Positions 35,757 to 46,431 of a DNA stretch of 64,000 bases are shown here, piece after piece; position 1 is the first letter of the stretch, and each line of letters starts with the position of its first letter. The position numbers and the translations under genes are program-made. Location of the stretch: positions 434,001-498,000 of the forward strand of contig JALMLS010000322.1 of the NCBI GenBank assembly GCA_038496445.1, given 5' to 3'. The notes under the pieces were generated by a model. It saw only the letters and a list, made by a program, of their open reading frames with translations, did not search any database and was not told where the DNA came from. Source of the stretch: Trichosphaerium sp. ATCC 40318 (lineage: Eukaryota; Discosea; Flabellinia; Trichosidae).

Positions 35757-36499
35757 TTAATGACCTTGAAACAATGCTCTACGCTTTGATGAGCTACTAC
35801 GTTGAACTGGCCTACAAGTGTTTGGATCTGGCAATGGAAAGTTGATTATGGCATCAAACTCTGAAAAAGCAGCAAATGGAAGAACGGGAAGATCAACCCC
35901 TTGAGAAAAAAAACCTGTAAACAACAGAAACAGTGGCAGTATAAAGTATTAAAACCCCTCACATGATAATGTTGGTATTAGGGACATCAATAGATACAGT
36001 ACCATCAATTGGTGATGCAACAGTTGATCCTATGAATGATAGAGTTAGCAACATTCCAAGTATTTTTTGTTTTTTGAGGTACCGACTACTGAGGCTGAGT
36101 CAAAAGTACAAACTAATCTTGTTAGTGAAGGAAAAGATCCAGGCTCCAAAACAATCTTGATGTTGATGCTTGTAGAATCAATATCAACAGTAAAGGTGGT
36201 CCGTTGCTCTAAAATGTCCTCCAAAAACCGAGTATACTCAACATCACCAGATTGCGGCGAATCAGCGTCAACTACAATGAAACCTGGAAAGGCTGGGCCT
36301 GCAGTAGCAGGCAACGAGAAAAGAGGTACATTTAAGGGTAGAGCAAAGAGCTGGCAATTGCCAGTATCGCCTTCTCCTGTAGTACATTATTTGTGTAATA
36401 TTGTTTAACTTGCGTTAGTTTCAACAAGTACGTACTAACTTGAGCAGCTACTGGAAGTGCTGTCGAAATGACCAATAAAAGTAGAGGTATGAGGTGCAT
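35757..36499 (-). CDS. Secreted family member A
   Basis: ATG at 36499 starts the signal peptide MHLIPLLLLVISTALPVAAQ. A GTACGT intron follows; the next exon reads EGDTGNCQLFALPLN, GPAFPGFIVVDADSPQSGDV, EYTRF, TTFTVDIDSTSINIKIVLE and LTRLVCTFDSASVVG. A third exon has GSTVASPIDGTVSIDVP and a fourth ends DPNTCRPVQRSSSSKRRALF then QGH-stop at 35757. About 200 residues, with three conserved cysteines and a basic SSKRRALFQG tail. The fold is not recognised; the pattern suggests a beta-rich extracellular domain. Other members lie at 41946, 44321, 55691 and 57907. Flanking DNA is duplicated with member B. Splicing near 35960, where the donor appears as GTGAGG, is less certain. Confidence 0.68.
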
Positions 36500-37858
36500 T
36501 CTTTTGCGTTGTAGTACGAAACTAAGATATTGAATGACATACAATACCGTCTTTCTTTGAGTTATGTCATGTGCACTGACTGCCAAAAAAATTTCTATTT
36601 ACATAAGACCACAGCGATACACCTTGAACGTAGACTGTGTAGGTCACACAATAAGAACTACTGTATACACTCTTGTATTTGAAGACTGTACATCCGCGTT
36701 TTGTTATTACGCTACCACAAATAATATTCTGTGTTGAAGAGGGCGCACATGCTCCCTACTCGATTAATCGGTTTTTGAGCCTTAAATAAGAATGTAGCTC
36801 AAAAAAATGAATACACCTTTCACGGTAAAGTTATGTCTGTATATTCCATAGAATTCCAGGCGTTTGAGGAACTTTGCTGACCGACCAAATTTAAGGATTA
36901 TCATAGCATGACAAGCACAGAAACATTGATGGCAAGCAACGATCACCCCCTTCCCCGCCCAATCAAAGGCGAAGGAAGAGATAAACACTTACTCGTGTGT
37001 TGCGTTAGAGCCACCGAGACGTTAGTCTTCCTCCAAACCGGTCCTGTTCTCTCTGTTGTTCACAAAAGCCTTTTCATCTAACTTGAAATAAGAATTAGGA
37101 TTTCGAACTAAAATAGATTCATTCCTTTTTGAAGTCGAGCAGAACTCGTGAAAGCTACGTGTTTGATTCATCACTAGATAGCAATAAATAAAAACAGTAG
37201 CAAGTAAAAGTGTTTATTTCATAGTTTGCTACAGCGCACTGCCAAGTCTAAACTAAGCTCAATGGTTATTGCCATTAATAGCGTCTTTCTCTAGGATATA
37301 GCCTATATCTGCCCATACTCCGTACTAATGATTAACACTTACTGTACAGGTTCTGGTGACCTGATTGGGGCTATACAAGTGAATTCACGGTCACTGCAAA
37401 CTAGTATGGTACATTTTCTCCTTTTTTTTCTAATTTTGTTGACCATCTTTGAAATACCATCTTAAACTCTAGGCCATTGCTACCCATCATTAACGTACCA
37501 GAATCAAATCAAATTTTATAAACTCAGCACTATTTTGTAATATGAAAGGTGGCTACCTTGCTGTTATTTCGTCGTCAGAAGAGAACACTTTGTTAAAGCA
37601 ATAATATTTTTTTTAGCTTAGTTTGTACTACTTTTAATTTGAGTTACGGGAGTCTAACCCTCTTCTTAACCTTTTGTAATACCCTAATAGAACATTCTTA
37701 TACGGGCATTTGAATGAAATGCTTGACACTTACATGACAAAATAAGTGAGATATTATACTATAGTCGCGATACACTAGATTGCAAAGGATGGCAACATTA
37801 ACTAAAAGTCTCTTTATTCATGGTACATCACATAAAGCACCCACATCTGCACAATTGC
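36500..37858. other. Intergenic region with intact copy of a dispersed repeat
   Basis: The upstream flank of family member A is followed at 36832-37080 by a repeat that recurs, split, at 38441-38571 and 39468-39575. The rest (37081-37858) is AT-rich with no recognised gene. Confidence 0.5.
36832..37080. repeat. Dispersed repeat, uninterrupted copy
   Basis: About 250 bases. The left half (GAATTCCAGGCGTTTGAGGA, GATGGCAAGCAACGATCACC) matches 38441-38571. The right half (AAACACTTACTCGTGTGTTG, GCCACCGAGACGTTAGTCTT) matches 39468-39575. Here the halves are adjacent; in the other copy about 900 bases separate them. Confidence 0.8.
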
Positions 37859-38253
37859 TTATTTGCATTCATAGCGGCTTACATCTGAACTATGTCCAAC
37901 TTTCATAACACCGTGGTAATGATTACATCTTTCTGCGCTAGGTGTTCTCTTATTGCATCGTCTACACTTTCTCTTGCCTGATATGCTAGTGTACTATGGC
38001 GTATGTAAGTGAGAAAGATTACCTTTACTCATTTCTAAATACGTACTGATACGTAATCGCTGTCTGGGCACGTTCCCCATCTATCAGCACAGAAAGTTCC
38101 ACTATTGCCAATATCCTTTGTGTAGAGTTTTGAGCACCATTGGCCGGCGCATGCTTCTTCCTCTTCTTCGTTTCCTGTTACCGAAGTTGCGAATAAAAAA
38201 ACTACAAAGAGAACGGCCAGGGAGAGTGTAGGTATCGATGAAAAGGTGTTCAT
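37859..38253 (-). CDS. Small secreted cysteine-rich protein (8-Cys mini-protein, second copy)
   Basis: ATG at 38253 begins MNTFSSIPTLSLAVLFVVFL then FATSVTG, a signal peptide followed by an acidic EEEEEAC start. Exon 1 ends at a GTACGT donor near 38048 and exon 2 begins after ATATCAG near 37981 (GKRKCRRCNKRTPSAE). Stop TAA is at 37859. Mature cysteines are spaced C-x4-C-x14-C-x6-C-P, C-x2-C-x9-C-x20-C, ending YECK-stop. The order C, C, C, C-P, C-x2-C, C, C equals that of the gene at 16428-16742, although sequence identity is low. The frame upstream is open for 42 more codons, but the signal peptide supports the internal ATG. Role unknown. Confidence 0.7.
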
Positions 38254-38440
38254 GTTGGGTGAATTCAAATATTTAGGAAAACTGTTGCGAGTTTTCTTCG
38301 TTTTTCTAGAGTTTGTCCGATGAATCCCCGATTTCACATAACAAGGCCGCTGCGTTTTGTACAGTATACATGATAACATTAGTCAGCTTCTTAAACGTAG
38401 TGGTTTCTAAACACCAAAACGGTTCAGTTAATCCACACTA

Positions 38441-38571
38441 TGTCTGTATATTCTCACGAATTCCAGGCGTTTGAGGAACTTTGCTGACCAACCTCACAAT
38501 CCTTAGATTACCAGATACTGGCAAGCACAGATAACTGATGGCAAGCAACGATCACCCCTTCCCCACCCAGA
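38441..38571. repeat. Dispersed repeat, left half of split copy
   Basis: Matches 36832-36965 with a few indels. It ends where the sequence changes into the 191-base tandem array. Confidence 0.75.
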
Positions 38572-38589
38572 ATGCCTTGGTATACTAAA

Positions 38590-39360
38590 TAAATAACCCT
38601 GATCCCCCCCTTACCAAATTCAATCAAACTCGAACGTTACTAAACCGCCAAACCTTGCTGCCAGAGCAAGGTTGTGTCTAACAGCAACTACTGTGTAATC
38701 ACAGGGACGCATTCAAAGGATATTGGTCACCAATCAATGTATTACGGCACCTTGAGTGCCAAGTGATCGAATCATGGGACATCTAAACCCTCTAGTCCCC
38801 CTTACCAAATTCAATCAAACTCAAACATGACTAAACCGCCAAACCTTGCTACCAGAGCAAGGTTGTGTCTAGTGATCAGTGTGTAATCATAGGGACACAC
38901 TCAAGGGATAATGGTTATCAATCAAGGTATTACGGCACCTCAAGTGCCAAGTGATTGAAAACTATGCTGGTAGAAAACCCTCTAGTACCCCTTACCAAAT
39001 TCAATCAAAATTCAAACGTGACTAAACCGCCAAACCTTGCTGCCAGAGCAAGGTTGTGTCTAGTGATCAGTGTGTAATAATAGGGACACACTCAAGGGAT
39101 AATAGTCATCAATCAATGTATACGGCACCTCGAGTGCCAAGTGATTGAAAACCATGGTGGTAGAAAACCCGCTAGTCCACCCTCCATAATTGAAAACTAT
39201 GGTAGTAGAAAACCCGCTAGTACCCTTACCAAAAAACTCATATGTAATCATAGGGACACACTCAAGGGATATTGGTCAGCAATCAAAGTATTACGGCACC
39301 TCGAGTGCCAAGTGATTGAAAACCATGGTGGTAGAAAACCCGCTAGTCCACCCTTACCCT
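38590..39360. repeat. 191-base tandem repeat array with conserved hairpin
   Basis: About 3.5 copies of a unit whose hairpins start at 38651, 38842 and 39033, exactly 191 bases apart. Each unit carries AACCTTGCT-loop-AGCAAGGTT (9-base stem, 5-base loop), then GTGTGTAATCATAGGGACAC, TTACGGCACCTCGAGTGCCA and GAAAACCATGGTGGTAGAAA. The last copy (39240-39360) lacks the hairpin half. The 39141-39455 open frame is repeat-derived and not a gene. Confidence 0.85.
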
Positions 39361-39467
39361 TGAAAAAGGACAAACTTTTTCTGATCCTAAAAACTGAATT
39401 TATTGAGAAAACTGAATTTGAGGATCCATTTTTCCTGCATAAATACCACTTGTAAATGTATGTTCTA

Positions 39468-39575
39468 AGATATAAACACTTACTCGTGTGTTGCGTTAGA
39501 GCCACCGAGACGTTAGTCTTCCTCCAAACCAGTCTTGCTTACTCATACAGTTGCTCATAAAAGTGTTCATCTAAC
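39468..39575. repeat. Dispersed repeat, right half of split copy
   Basis: Matches 36978-37080. Together with 38441-38571 it shows that the tandem array and its flanks were inserted into an older repeat copy. Confidence 0.75.
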
Positions 39576-39584
39576 GCCACGAAG

Positions 39585-40582
39585 CACCACATTTCACGTT
39601 ACTTTGCACCCAATTATTTTTAGCTCTAACTACGTTTTTTGTACTCTACACAGTGGTGCACATACAAAGATCGTAGCTAGGTTTTTTTCCGTGGAGTTGT
39701 AACATAGTCACCCAAATGCGGTGGCTTAACAATTCTGTATCACACTATTTACAAAGGCCTTTATATGCTCCACCTCTATAAGTTACTAATTGAATACATG
39801 TATTTAACACTGACCCTGACATGAGAGCTAACTTTGAACAGCTTTTGGTTGAAACAAACTTAGCAGCCGTGAAACTAGTGAAAAATGCCTTTCAAGAGAT
39901 TATAGGCGTATACACCAATATTATGCTTGTACACGCAAAAATGCCATAGTTTATCATTTTGTTTAAGGTGGTTGTGTACGACATGCTGTCTATGATAATA
40001 TACTATCACGCTACAGTAATTCATCCGCATGCACAAAAGAAAAAAACACAAACTTGATTTTACACTTTCCAAAATAAGAAAACCATACGTTTTAACCTAC
40101 ACCACAATGTTGAAATGAACTTCATTATTGTTTTACAACATATATAGTTTGTTTTAGCAGATTATAACCAAAATGTAAGCTTTAAACTGATTCTTCAAAA
40201 ACTCAAATACCCTTAACCTACTTACAATTATGTGGTGGTAGTTTTAAGACAGGTTGGGCAAAGCGCAGATGCTATGTAATGGAGGAAAAAAAACCCACAA
40301 AATATGCGAAATTTACACTTCAAAACTCACTGATTAAAGCCATATTCATATCAATGCGCCCCCATTTATAGTTGCAGTAAACCTAGAAGTATTTGAACCA
40401 AAACAGAACGTCAAATCAAGACACAAAGCCTTGCTTAAGATTTTGCCTACCAATTTCCAAAAACCAAAAAGACAACGTATTAAAACCTAAATACGATCTT
40501 TGTATGTGCACCACTGTGTAGAGTACAAAAAACGTAGTTAGAGCTAAAAATAATTGGGTGCAAAGTAACGTGAAATGTGGTG
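39585..40582. mobile_element. Non-autonomous element with ~91-base terminal inverted repeats
   Basis: The segment 39585-39675 is nearly the perfect reverse complement of 40492-40582. Both ends contain CACCACATTTCACGTTACTT inward, then AGCTCTAACTACGTTTTTTG and GTGCACATACAAAGATCGTA. The interior, about 815 bases, has no credible coding sequence. Size and structure fit a foldback or MITE-like DNA transposon derivative. Flanks read GAAG and AAGT, so a clear target-site duplication is not seen. Confidence 0.75.
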
Positions 40583-41945
40583 AAGTCAAAAAATTAATAA
40601 TTAGGGTTTTTAGCGGTTCACGTTGGTGCTGATGTCCGATGAATCCAGTATCACGTGACTAGTTTATGTATTGATCTAAGCCAGGTTTTGCCAAGGTATA
40701 GTTTACGAACTCCACTCCTTGATTGTACAAGGGGCGAGTAAACAAACATCAAAAAACTTAATGAAAACCTAAAGGTGAGTCTTATTTTTTACAGCTTTGT
40801 CCTGACGTTCATCTCAATCCTCTTTTTTCCATGTTTGTTACCTATTCACTTTGGGTCTAAACCATCTACATACCAACTAGTCGCTACAAGCTCAAACCGC
40901 TTCGTTAACATCTCTAGGTTCATCGGAAGTGTACGAAGGTGCAAGAAACAGTACTCACTACTCATACATTTAGGTTGACAATAAGGTGTTATCTAGGTCG
41001 TAAGCAGTAATACCAATGTCTCATAACTTAAAGCAGTCGCAAACCCTTAAGGCACTGCTTCCTTAAATGAATTATCAACCAGAGCCGTACCCTATCAATA
41101 ATGTTAGTTTTGAGAGTTGTGTCATAGGCAAACTAGGAGATGTCAATTTTCAAACTGTACGTGCAGATGTAAATTTAGTGATGTTAAATGACTGCAATCA
41201 GTCATGACTGACTTTAACTGAGTTGCTCGAATTTCGCTGACATTAAAGTGCTTGGTGATGTACTTTTCCTAGTTTTTTCTGAAATTGAGCCAATTCAAGT
41301 TGCTTGCAGTTGATGCCAAAAATTTTGACTTGATACAAGTTTTAGCCCTGTGCTTTGGTTGGCTTAAACCGCTGTATGTTAATAAAACTGTGGTACCTCT
41401 AGTTGTGGGTTCAAGTCTTTCGTGTTGCATCTGTTAGATGTGACATATCCTATTAAATATAAACCCCGAAGAATAGGTAAATGATATATCTGTTCCAGGA
41501 TACGGATTTCTCATAAGGGGATTTGTCCACTTCATACAGCCCTTGTACATACATGAAGAAGTCTCCCGAAACCGCTGTGGTTGTTGCCTGGGTTTTCCAC
41601 CCTTATTTGATTGTTTAATGACCGAGTCGATGTGTTGCAAAAGTAGTGTATACACGAAAACAGTTACCCAAAAATTGTGGGTCTTAAATGTAGCCACAGA
41701 CAACAAACTAATATTCATTCATTCAATAGAGCAGTGATGCTGAACAGGATAAAAGTATTAAACAGTAATTAGTCATTGAACACACTCAAGAACAATGACA
41801 GGAGAGGCTACAATACTAGAAAAACTGAAGGTTGTCAATAAACAACCTACACAAAGTAATTGGCGGTGTACATGAAATTGTTTTGAGAAACTTAAATATA
41901 CAGATGAATGTTTGAAAGGCCTTGGCAGGTGCGAGCTTTTATTTT
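40583..41945. other. Intergenic region
   Basis: About 1.36 kb. Overlapping frames at 40775-40978 and 41434-41737 (both strands open) lack any recognised domain. The last 200 bases are the duplicated 3' flank of family member B. Confidence 0.45.
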
Positions 41946-42670
41946 TTAATGACCTTGAAACAATGCTCTACGCTTTGATGAACTACTACGTCGAACTGGT
42001 CTACAAGCGTTTGGATCTGGTGGTGGAAAGTTGATTATGGCATCAAACTCTGCAAAAAAATCAAGTGGAAAAGTAGGAAGATCAACCCTTGAAAACCTGT
42101 AAACAACAGAAACGGTGGCATTACAAAGTATTAAAACCCGTACTCAATAACACCCGGATCAGGAATAGCAATAGATACAGTACCATCAGTTGGTGATACA
42201 AGAGTCGATCCTATGAATGGATAGAGTTAGCATCATTCGAGTTATTTTTTGTTATTCAGGTACCAACTACTGAGGCTGAGTCGAAAGTACAAACTAATCT
42301 TGTTAGTGAAGTACGCCCTGTACGCTCCAAAACAATCTTGATGTTGATGCTTGTAGAATCAATATCAACAATAAAGGTGGTCCGTCCCACATCCACTACA
42401 ACTTCCTGAATATACTCAACATCACCAGATTGTGGCAAATCAGCGTCAACTACAATGAAACCTGGAAAGGCTGGGCCTGTAGTATCAGGCGACGAGAAAA
42501 GAGGCATATTTGATGGTAGAGCAAAGAGCTGGCAATTGCCAGTATCGCCTTCTCCTGTGGTACATTATTTAGGTTTTAACTTGCGTTAGTTTCAACAAGT
42601 ACGTACTAACTTGAGCAGCTACAAGAAGTGCTGTCGAAATGACCAATAAAAGTAGAGGTATGAGGTGCAT
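41946..42670 (-). CDS. Secreted family member B
   Basis: ATG at 42670 gives MHLIPLLLLVISTALLVAAQ-like signal sequence and a GTACGT donor. Exon 2 has the shared EGDTGNCQLFALPS, FSSPDTTGPAFPGFIVVDAD, LPQSGDVEYIQEVV, TTFIVDIDSTSINIKIVLE and LTRLVCTFDSASVVG. Exon 3 has SPTDGTVSIAIPDPGVIE closed by a GTACGG donor. Exon 4 reads FSRVDLPTFPLDFFAEFDAI, INFPPPDPNACRPVRR, ending SSSSKRRALFQGH-stop at 41946. It is very close to member A, including up- and downstream DNA, so the two are recent duplicates. An extra base near 42220 may affect the exon 2/3 junction. Confidence 0.68.
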
Positions 42671-43857
42671 TCTTTTGTGTTGTAGTAAAAAAACTAAATT
42701 GTTGACCGACACATACCAATCAATACTGTCTTTATTTGAATCATGTCATATGCCTACCACTTTCTTTTATTCCCAATTAACAGACACGTTTTTTTGTTAT
42801 TACGCCTAATATATTCTGGAATAAGGGCGCACATAGTCCTACTGTTATCACGCATTTTCGGGTTTTACTGTAAATAATCTGTAGCCAGATTATGTAGGCA
42901 TCCACATAGGCTCAATGGCTTTAACATATACATTAAAAGACGTCTATGGAATAAGAAAGCATAAGATGGTGCTGTAAGCTCAAAAAAAATTATTTAGTAA
43001 ATTACATTTTGCTGTCTAAACAGGAAAGTAACAATTTTTAAAGCATGTGCGTCCTTTTGTGATGCCTAAGTATCATAGAACGCGTGAATAGCTTATGTGG
43101 AAACTGAAATTATGCACAGAACAGCGTTTTTTGGTTCAAAAAGTGGATTGCTCACTAAAAACCAGTTTAATACTCTAAAAAATATTCCCTACGCGTAGGG
43201 TATGTGTGCACATTAAAATACGCTATTTGAATCAAAAATGCAATAACAAGTCAAAACGTCATCTAACCTCATCGATACTGTGCTATATGCTTCTTTTAGC
43301 TGTGTTCTTCTTGATGTACCTGTTCGCTGTTTGGACCGCTCTGCCCTAGCCGTTTATTTGGGTTTTACGAAAAATTCTACCTTTAGAAAACTTGTACATT
43401 TTTAGCTTTTGGCACTTAACATCAATTTCAATAAATCTCATTCAACTCCCACATTTGAGGCACTTTATTGTTAGGTACTTTTCAAATAATAACCTAAGTG
43501 GCTATTAACTACAACCATTGACACCTACGCAAAGCTCAAGAAAACATAAATGATAAAGTGTGTAATTAGGAAGACTTAGCTAACAATACTTAAAAAAGCC
43601 ACAAAATTAAACTATGTTTTAGACTCATTATGGACTACATCACTATTGGTGAATACTCAATACTCTTAACAGGCTGTTCACAGTATTTATGACTACTATT
43701 TCCTGAAGTGTCAATCCTTAAAAACTATTTTCAAGAACGAACAGAAGTTGCAAGATCTGACTAAACACTAAAACCAAAAGTCACAAACAGCAAAAAGTTG
43801 CAAACTTGAATGATACGGACAATAGTACATTAGATTTTAATTTGTGTTAGTATAAAC
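42671..43857. other. Intergenic region
   Basis: The first 200 bases are the upstream flank of member B, shared with the relic at 43.9 kb and partly with member A. The rest is AT-rich with no recognised gene. Confidence 0.45.
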
Positions 43858-43936
43858 AAGTACGTACTAACTTGAGCAGCTACTGGAAGTGCTGTCGAAA
43901 TGACCAATAAAAGTAGAGGTAGGAGGTACGTTCTTT
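43858..43936 (-). pseudogene. Relic of a secreted-family gene (signal-peptide exon only)
   Basis: On the minus strand this reads TYLLPLLLLVISTALPVAAQ then VS and the GTACGT donor, the exact first exon of the family, but the start codon is ACG instead of ATG. None of the later exons follows. Its upstream DNA (to about 44095) is also copied from the family promoter region. It is a truncated duplicate. Confidence 0.75.
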
Positions 43937-44320
43937 TGTGTTGTAGTAAAAAACTAAATTGTTGACCAACATCACGTTTTTTTTTGTTAACACGCCAAAT
44001 ATAGTCTGGAATAAGGCGCACACAACCCTACTGTTATCAAGCATTTTCGGTTTTGCTGTAAATAATCTAAGCTCAAAAAAACTGAACATGAACACGAAGA
44101 TATTCAGCTAATGATCCGAGACTCAACGGGTTAGCCGTGTGAGTCCGAGATGTAACGCTATATAGCGACCTATAACTTATGTGCCAAACCTCTAGAGGAA
44201 GCAATGTGTGTCATTCAAAGTATATGTCCTCTGTCTTTAAAGTTGTACGACTATAAATACCTTGATAGCCGTACTCATCAACAACCTGAAATAGTGTAAA
44301 CCCAAATATCAGTTTTATTT

Positions 44321-45225
44321 TTAACGGCCTTGAAGTAATGCTCTACGCTTTGATGAAATACTACGTTGAATTGGCACACAAGCGTTTGGGTCAGGTGGTA
44401 TCGGTGCCAGTGGAAAGTTGATTGCAACATTAAACTCTGAATCACCCTCAGGTATACTTGGTAAAATCACCCTTGAAAGAACGTGTAAACAACAAAATAA
44501 CTGGGCGATTGAGGGATTCACCGCTACAGGATAAGACACTCATTTTCACTTAAATGTTTGGGTTATTGTGTGATGACAATACAAAAAATGGGTCGCATCC
44601 TGCAGCGGGACACCTAACAAAAAAGTGCAGGATATCTCAATGGAAAAATAAAAACCCATACGCAATAATATCCGGAGTAGGGACACCAAATAATACAGTA
44701 CCATCAGTTGGTGATACGAGAGTCGATCCTATGAATGAAATAGTTAGCAACAGGAGTGATAGAGTAAGCAAAAACCGAGTGTAATTCTTGAAAAGAAGTG
44801 CTTATTTATACCCAGTATAAACCCAGCCCTAAAAGTACAACCTAATCTTGTAGGTGCAAGTCCTATATTTTCGGAAACAATCTTGATGTTAATGCCTGTA
44901 GTATCAATATCAATAGTAAAGGTTCTTCTTCCAAATGGTTCTGGAGCTGGACGTTCTTCTATCCAAGTATACTCAACATCACCAGATTCTGGCGAATCAG
45001 CGTCAACTACAGCGAAACCTGGAAAGGCGGGGCCTGTAGTCATCCCAATCATCCCGAAAACAGGCACAATACCATCAATAAGAACAAGTTCGCATTCGCC
45101 ATGATCACCTTCGCCTGAAGTATTTTAGGTTTTAACTTTAGCTTGTAAAACAAGCACGTGCTAATTTGAGCGGCTATTGGAACTGCTATCAAAATAACCA
45201 ATAAAAGTAGAGGTATGAGGTGCAT
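44321..45225 (-). CDS. Secreted family member D, splice sites decayed
   Basis: ATG at 45225 starts MHLIPLLLLVILIAVPIAAQ. Exon 2 has EGDHGECELVLIDGIVPVFG, MTTGPAFPGFAVVDADSPES, GDVEYTWIEE, RRTFTIDIDTTGINIKIVSE and PTRLGCTFRAG. Exon 3 has SPTDGTVLFGVPTPDIIA. Exon 4 is RVILPSIPEGDSEFNVAINF, DPNACVPIQRSISS, ending KRRALLQGR-stop at 44321. Compared with its relatives, the first donor reads GCACGT instead of GTACGT, and the last acceptor reads ACACG instead of ACAGG. It needs a GC donor and a different acceptor, or it is becoming a pseudogene. A 250-base longer span than members A and B comes from extra intron-like DNA. Confidence 0.55.
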
Positions 45226-45351
45226 GCTTTATGCTGTAGTAAGAAAACTGAGCGGTGTTCACTTAAAACTTTGTAATCTCGCGCAAGTCTGAAAGCGACA
45301 AGCATTGACCTTTAAGCAGCTTATTCTCCCTCGCAACTATTCTCTACTATC

Positions 45352-46431
45352 ATGCCTTCGAATATGTACGCTATAGCGATACTCTACTCGCTGTTGTCGC
45401 TAGCATTGGCCCAAACGGTACCAAATACAACATCAATACGCGCACTAACGTTAATTGAGGTGATGATGCCATCAGGTCCTACAGAAGCACCATCAAAACC
45501 TGTACGCTAGTAATTTAATCGTTAGTGAGTATACTGCAATCACGTGACATGAGGTCGCAACTAACCACAAATAAAAAGCTGATTGGTTCAGCGCTATTGT
45601 ATGATCAATTACAAAATTGCTCTCAAGAACGTATAGCTGTACAGTTCTACACAGACTTAGGTAAGAGTGTAGATTGTGCTGATGACTTTGTAGTACCTCT
45701 TGGTAAGTAAGCTTCGTATATGGTCTTTTTTACTCCATTTCGTTCCTTTAAACACTCTTTTTAAACAAAACTAGGCGAACCGTGGACAGTAGATCATTTA
45801 AAAATAGAAGGTAGATATGTACCTCTTAGATTTGATATAGACTACGATAATTACACTGTATTGATAATGGAGGATGACGGAGGCAAGTTTATTCTTTTGA
45901 TTCTTTTTCTTTTTTGTTTTTTACAAAACGTCATGCGGTTTTTTTCTTGTAGTTTAATAGCGTTCGCTAGGAAAGCCTAATGCAACAGTTTGCAGAAATG
46001 TCGCTAATCTCTTATCTACTGTTACCCAACTGGACTTGTCATTTTCATTTTCAGGGGAGCCATGTGTACTACAGCCAGGTACTAAAAAAATATTAAAAAC
46101 TCACGTCACGTGAAGAAAAGTTAATTCTTTTGTAGGAACGTACTGGGTTCAAATACTGCCAAACGTACCTTTGGGATCATCTCCCGCAACAAATCAGTTT
46201 TTTTGGAGTTTGAGTGAAACAAAGAAAGGAGAGAAGCTTCAATGGCGTGATAAGGATTCTCTATTTAGTTCTGCAACAAAGAATGAAGCTTGTGAGGAGT
46301 GGACAAATGGAAACAGGTGTTTTACTTTATCTGAGACTGATTTATGCTTTGGCATTTACGGATCTAATCAAAAGAGCAGTGCGAAAAACAACTATGACTT
46401 TATTCTTTTTCTTATGACATTGTTCTTGTAG
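45352..46431 (+). CDS. Secreted protein, unrecognised family
   Basis: ATG 45352 gives MPSNMYAIAILYSLLSLALA, a signal peptide, then QTVPNTTSIRALTLIEV. After a GTACGC intron comes KKLIGSALLYDQLQNCSQER, IAVQFYTDLGKSVDCADDFV. Next are PWTVDHLKIEGRYVPLRFDI and DYDNYTVLIMEDDGG. Later exons read LDLSFSFSGEPCVLQPG, TYWVQILPNVPLGSSPATNQ then FFWSLSETKKGEKLQWRDKD. The G-x-Y-W-V-Q-x-L-P-N motif followed by W is common in bacterial and protist secreted beta-sandwich domains of unknown role. The last codons (FILFLMTLFL-stop) are hydrophobic and could be a C-terminal anchor. About five exons. Confidence 0.68.

Noticed and set aside
38590-39360. CRISPR-like array
   Set aside because: Units are 191 bases without short repeats and unique spacers, in a eukaryotic genome.
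39060-39505. ORFs of 63-104 codons on both strands
   Set aside because: They lie in the 191-base tandem repeats and repeat-flank DNA; repeated text explains the open frames.
40775-40978. Hydrophobic ORF MSLIFYSFVLTFISILFF
   Set aside because: Starts in a sequence that looks like a splice donor context, has no partner exon, and composition alone explains the hydrophobicity.
41434-41737. Overlapping ORFs on both strands, one cysteine-containing
   Set aside because: Both strands are equally open, there is no signal peptide and no matching splice structure.
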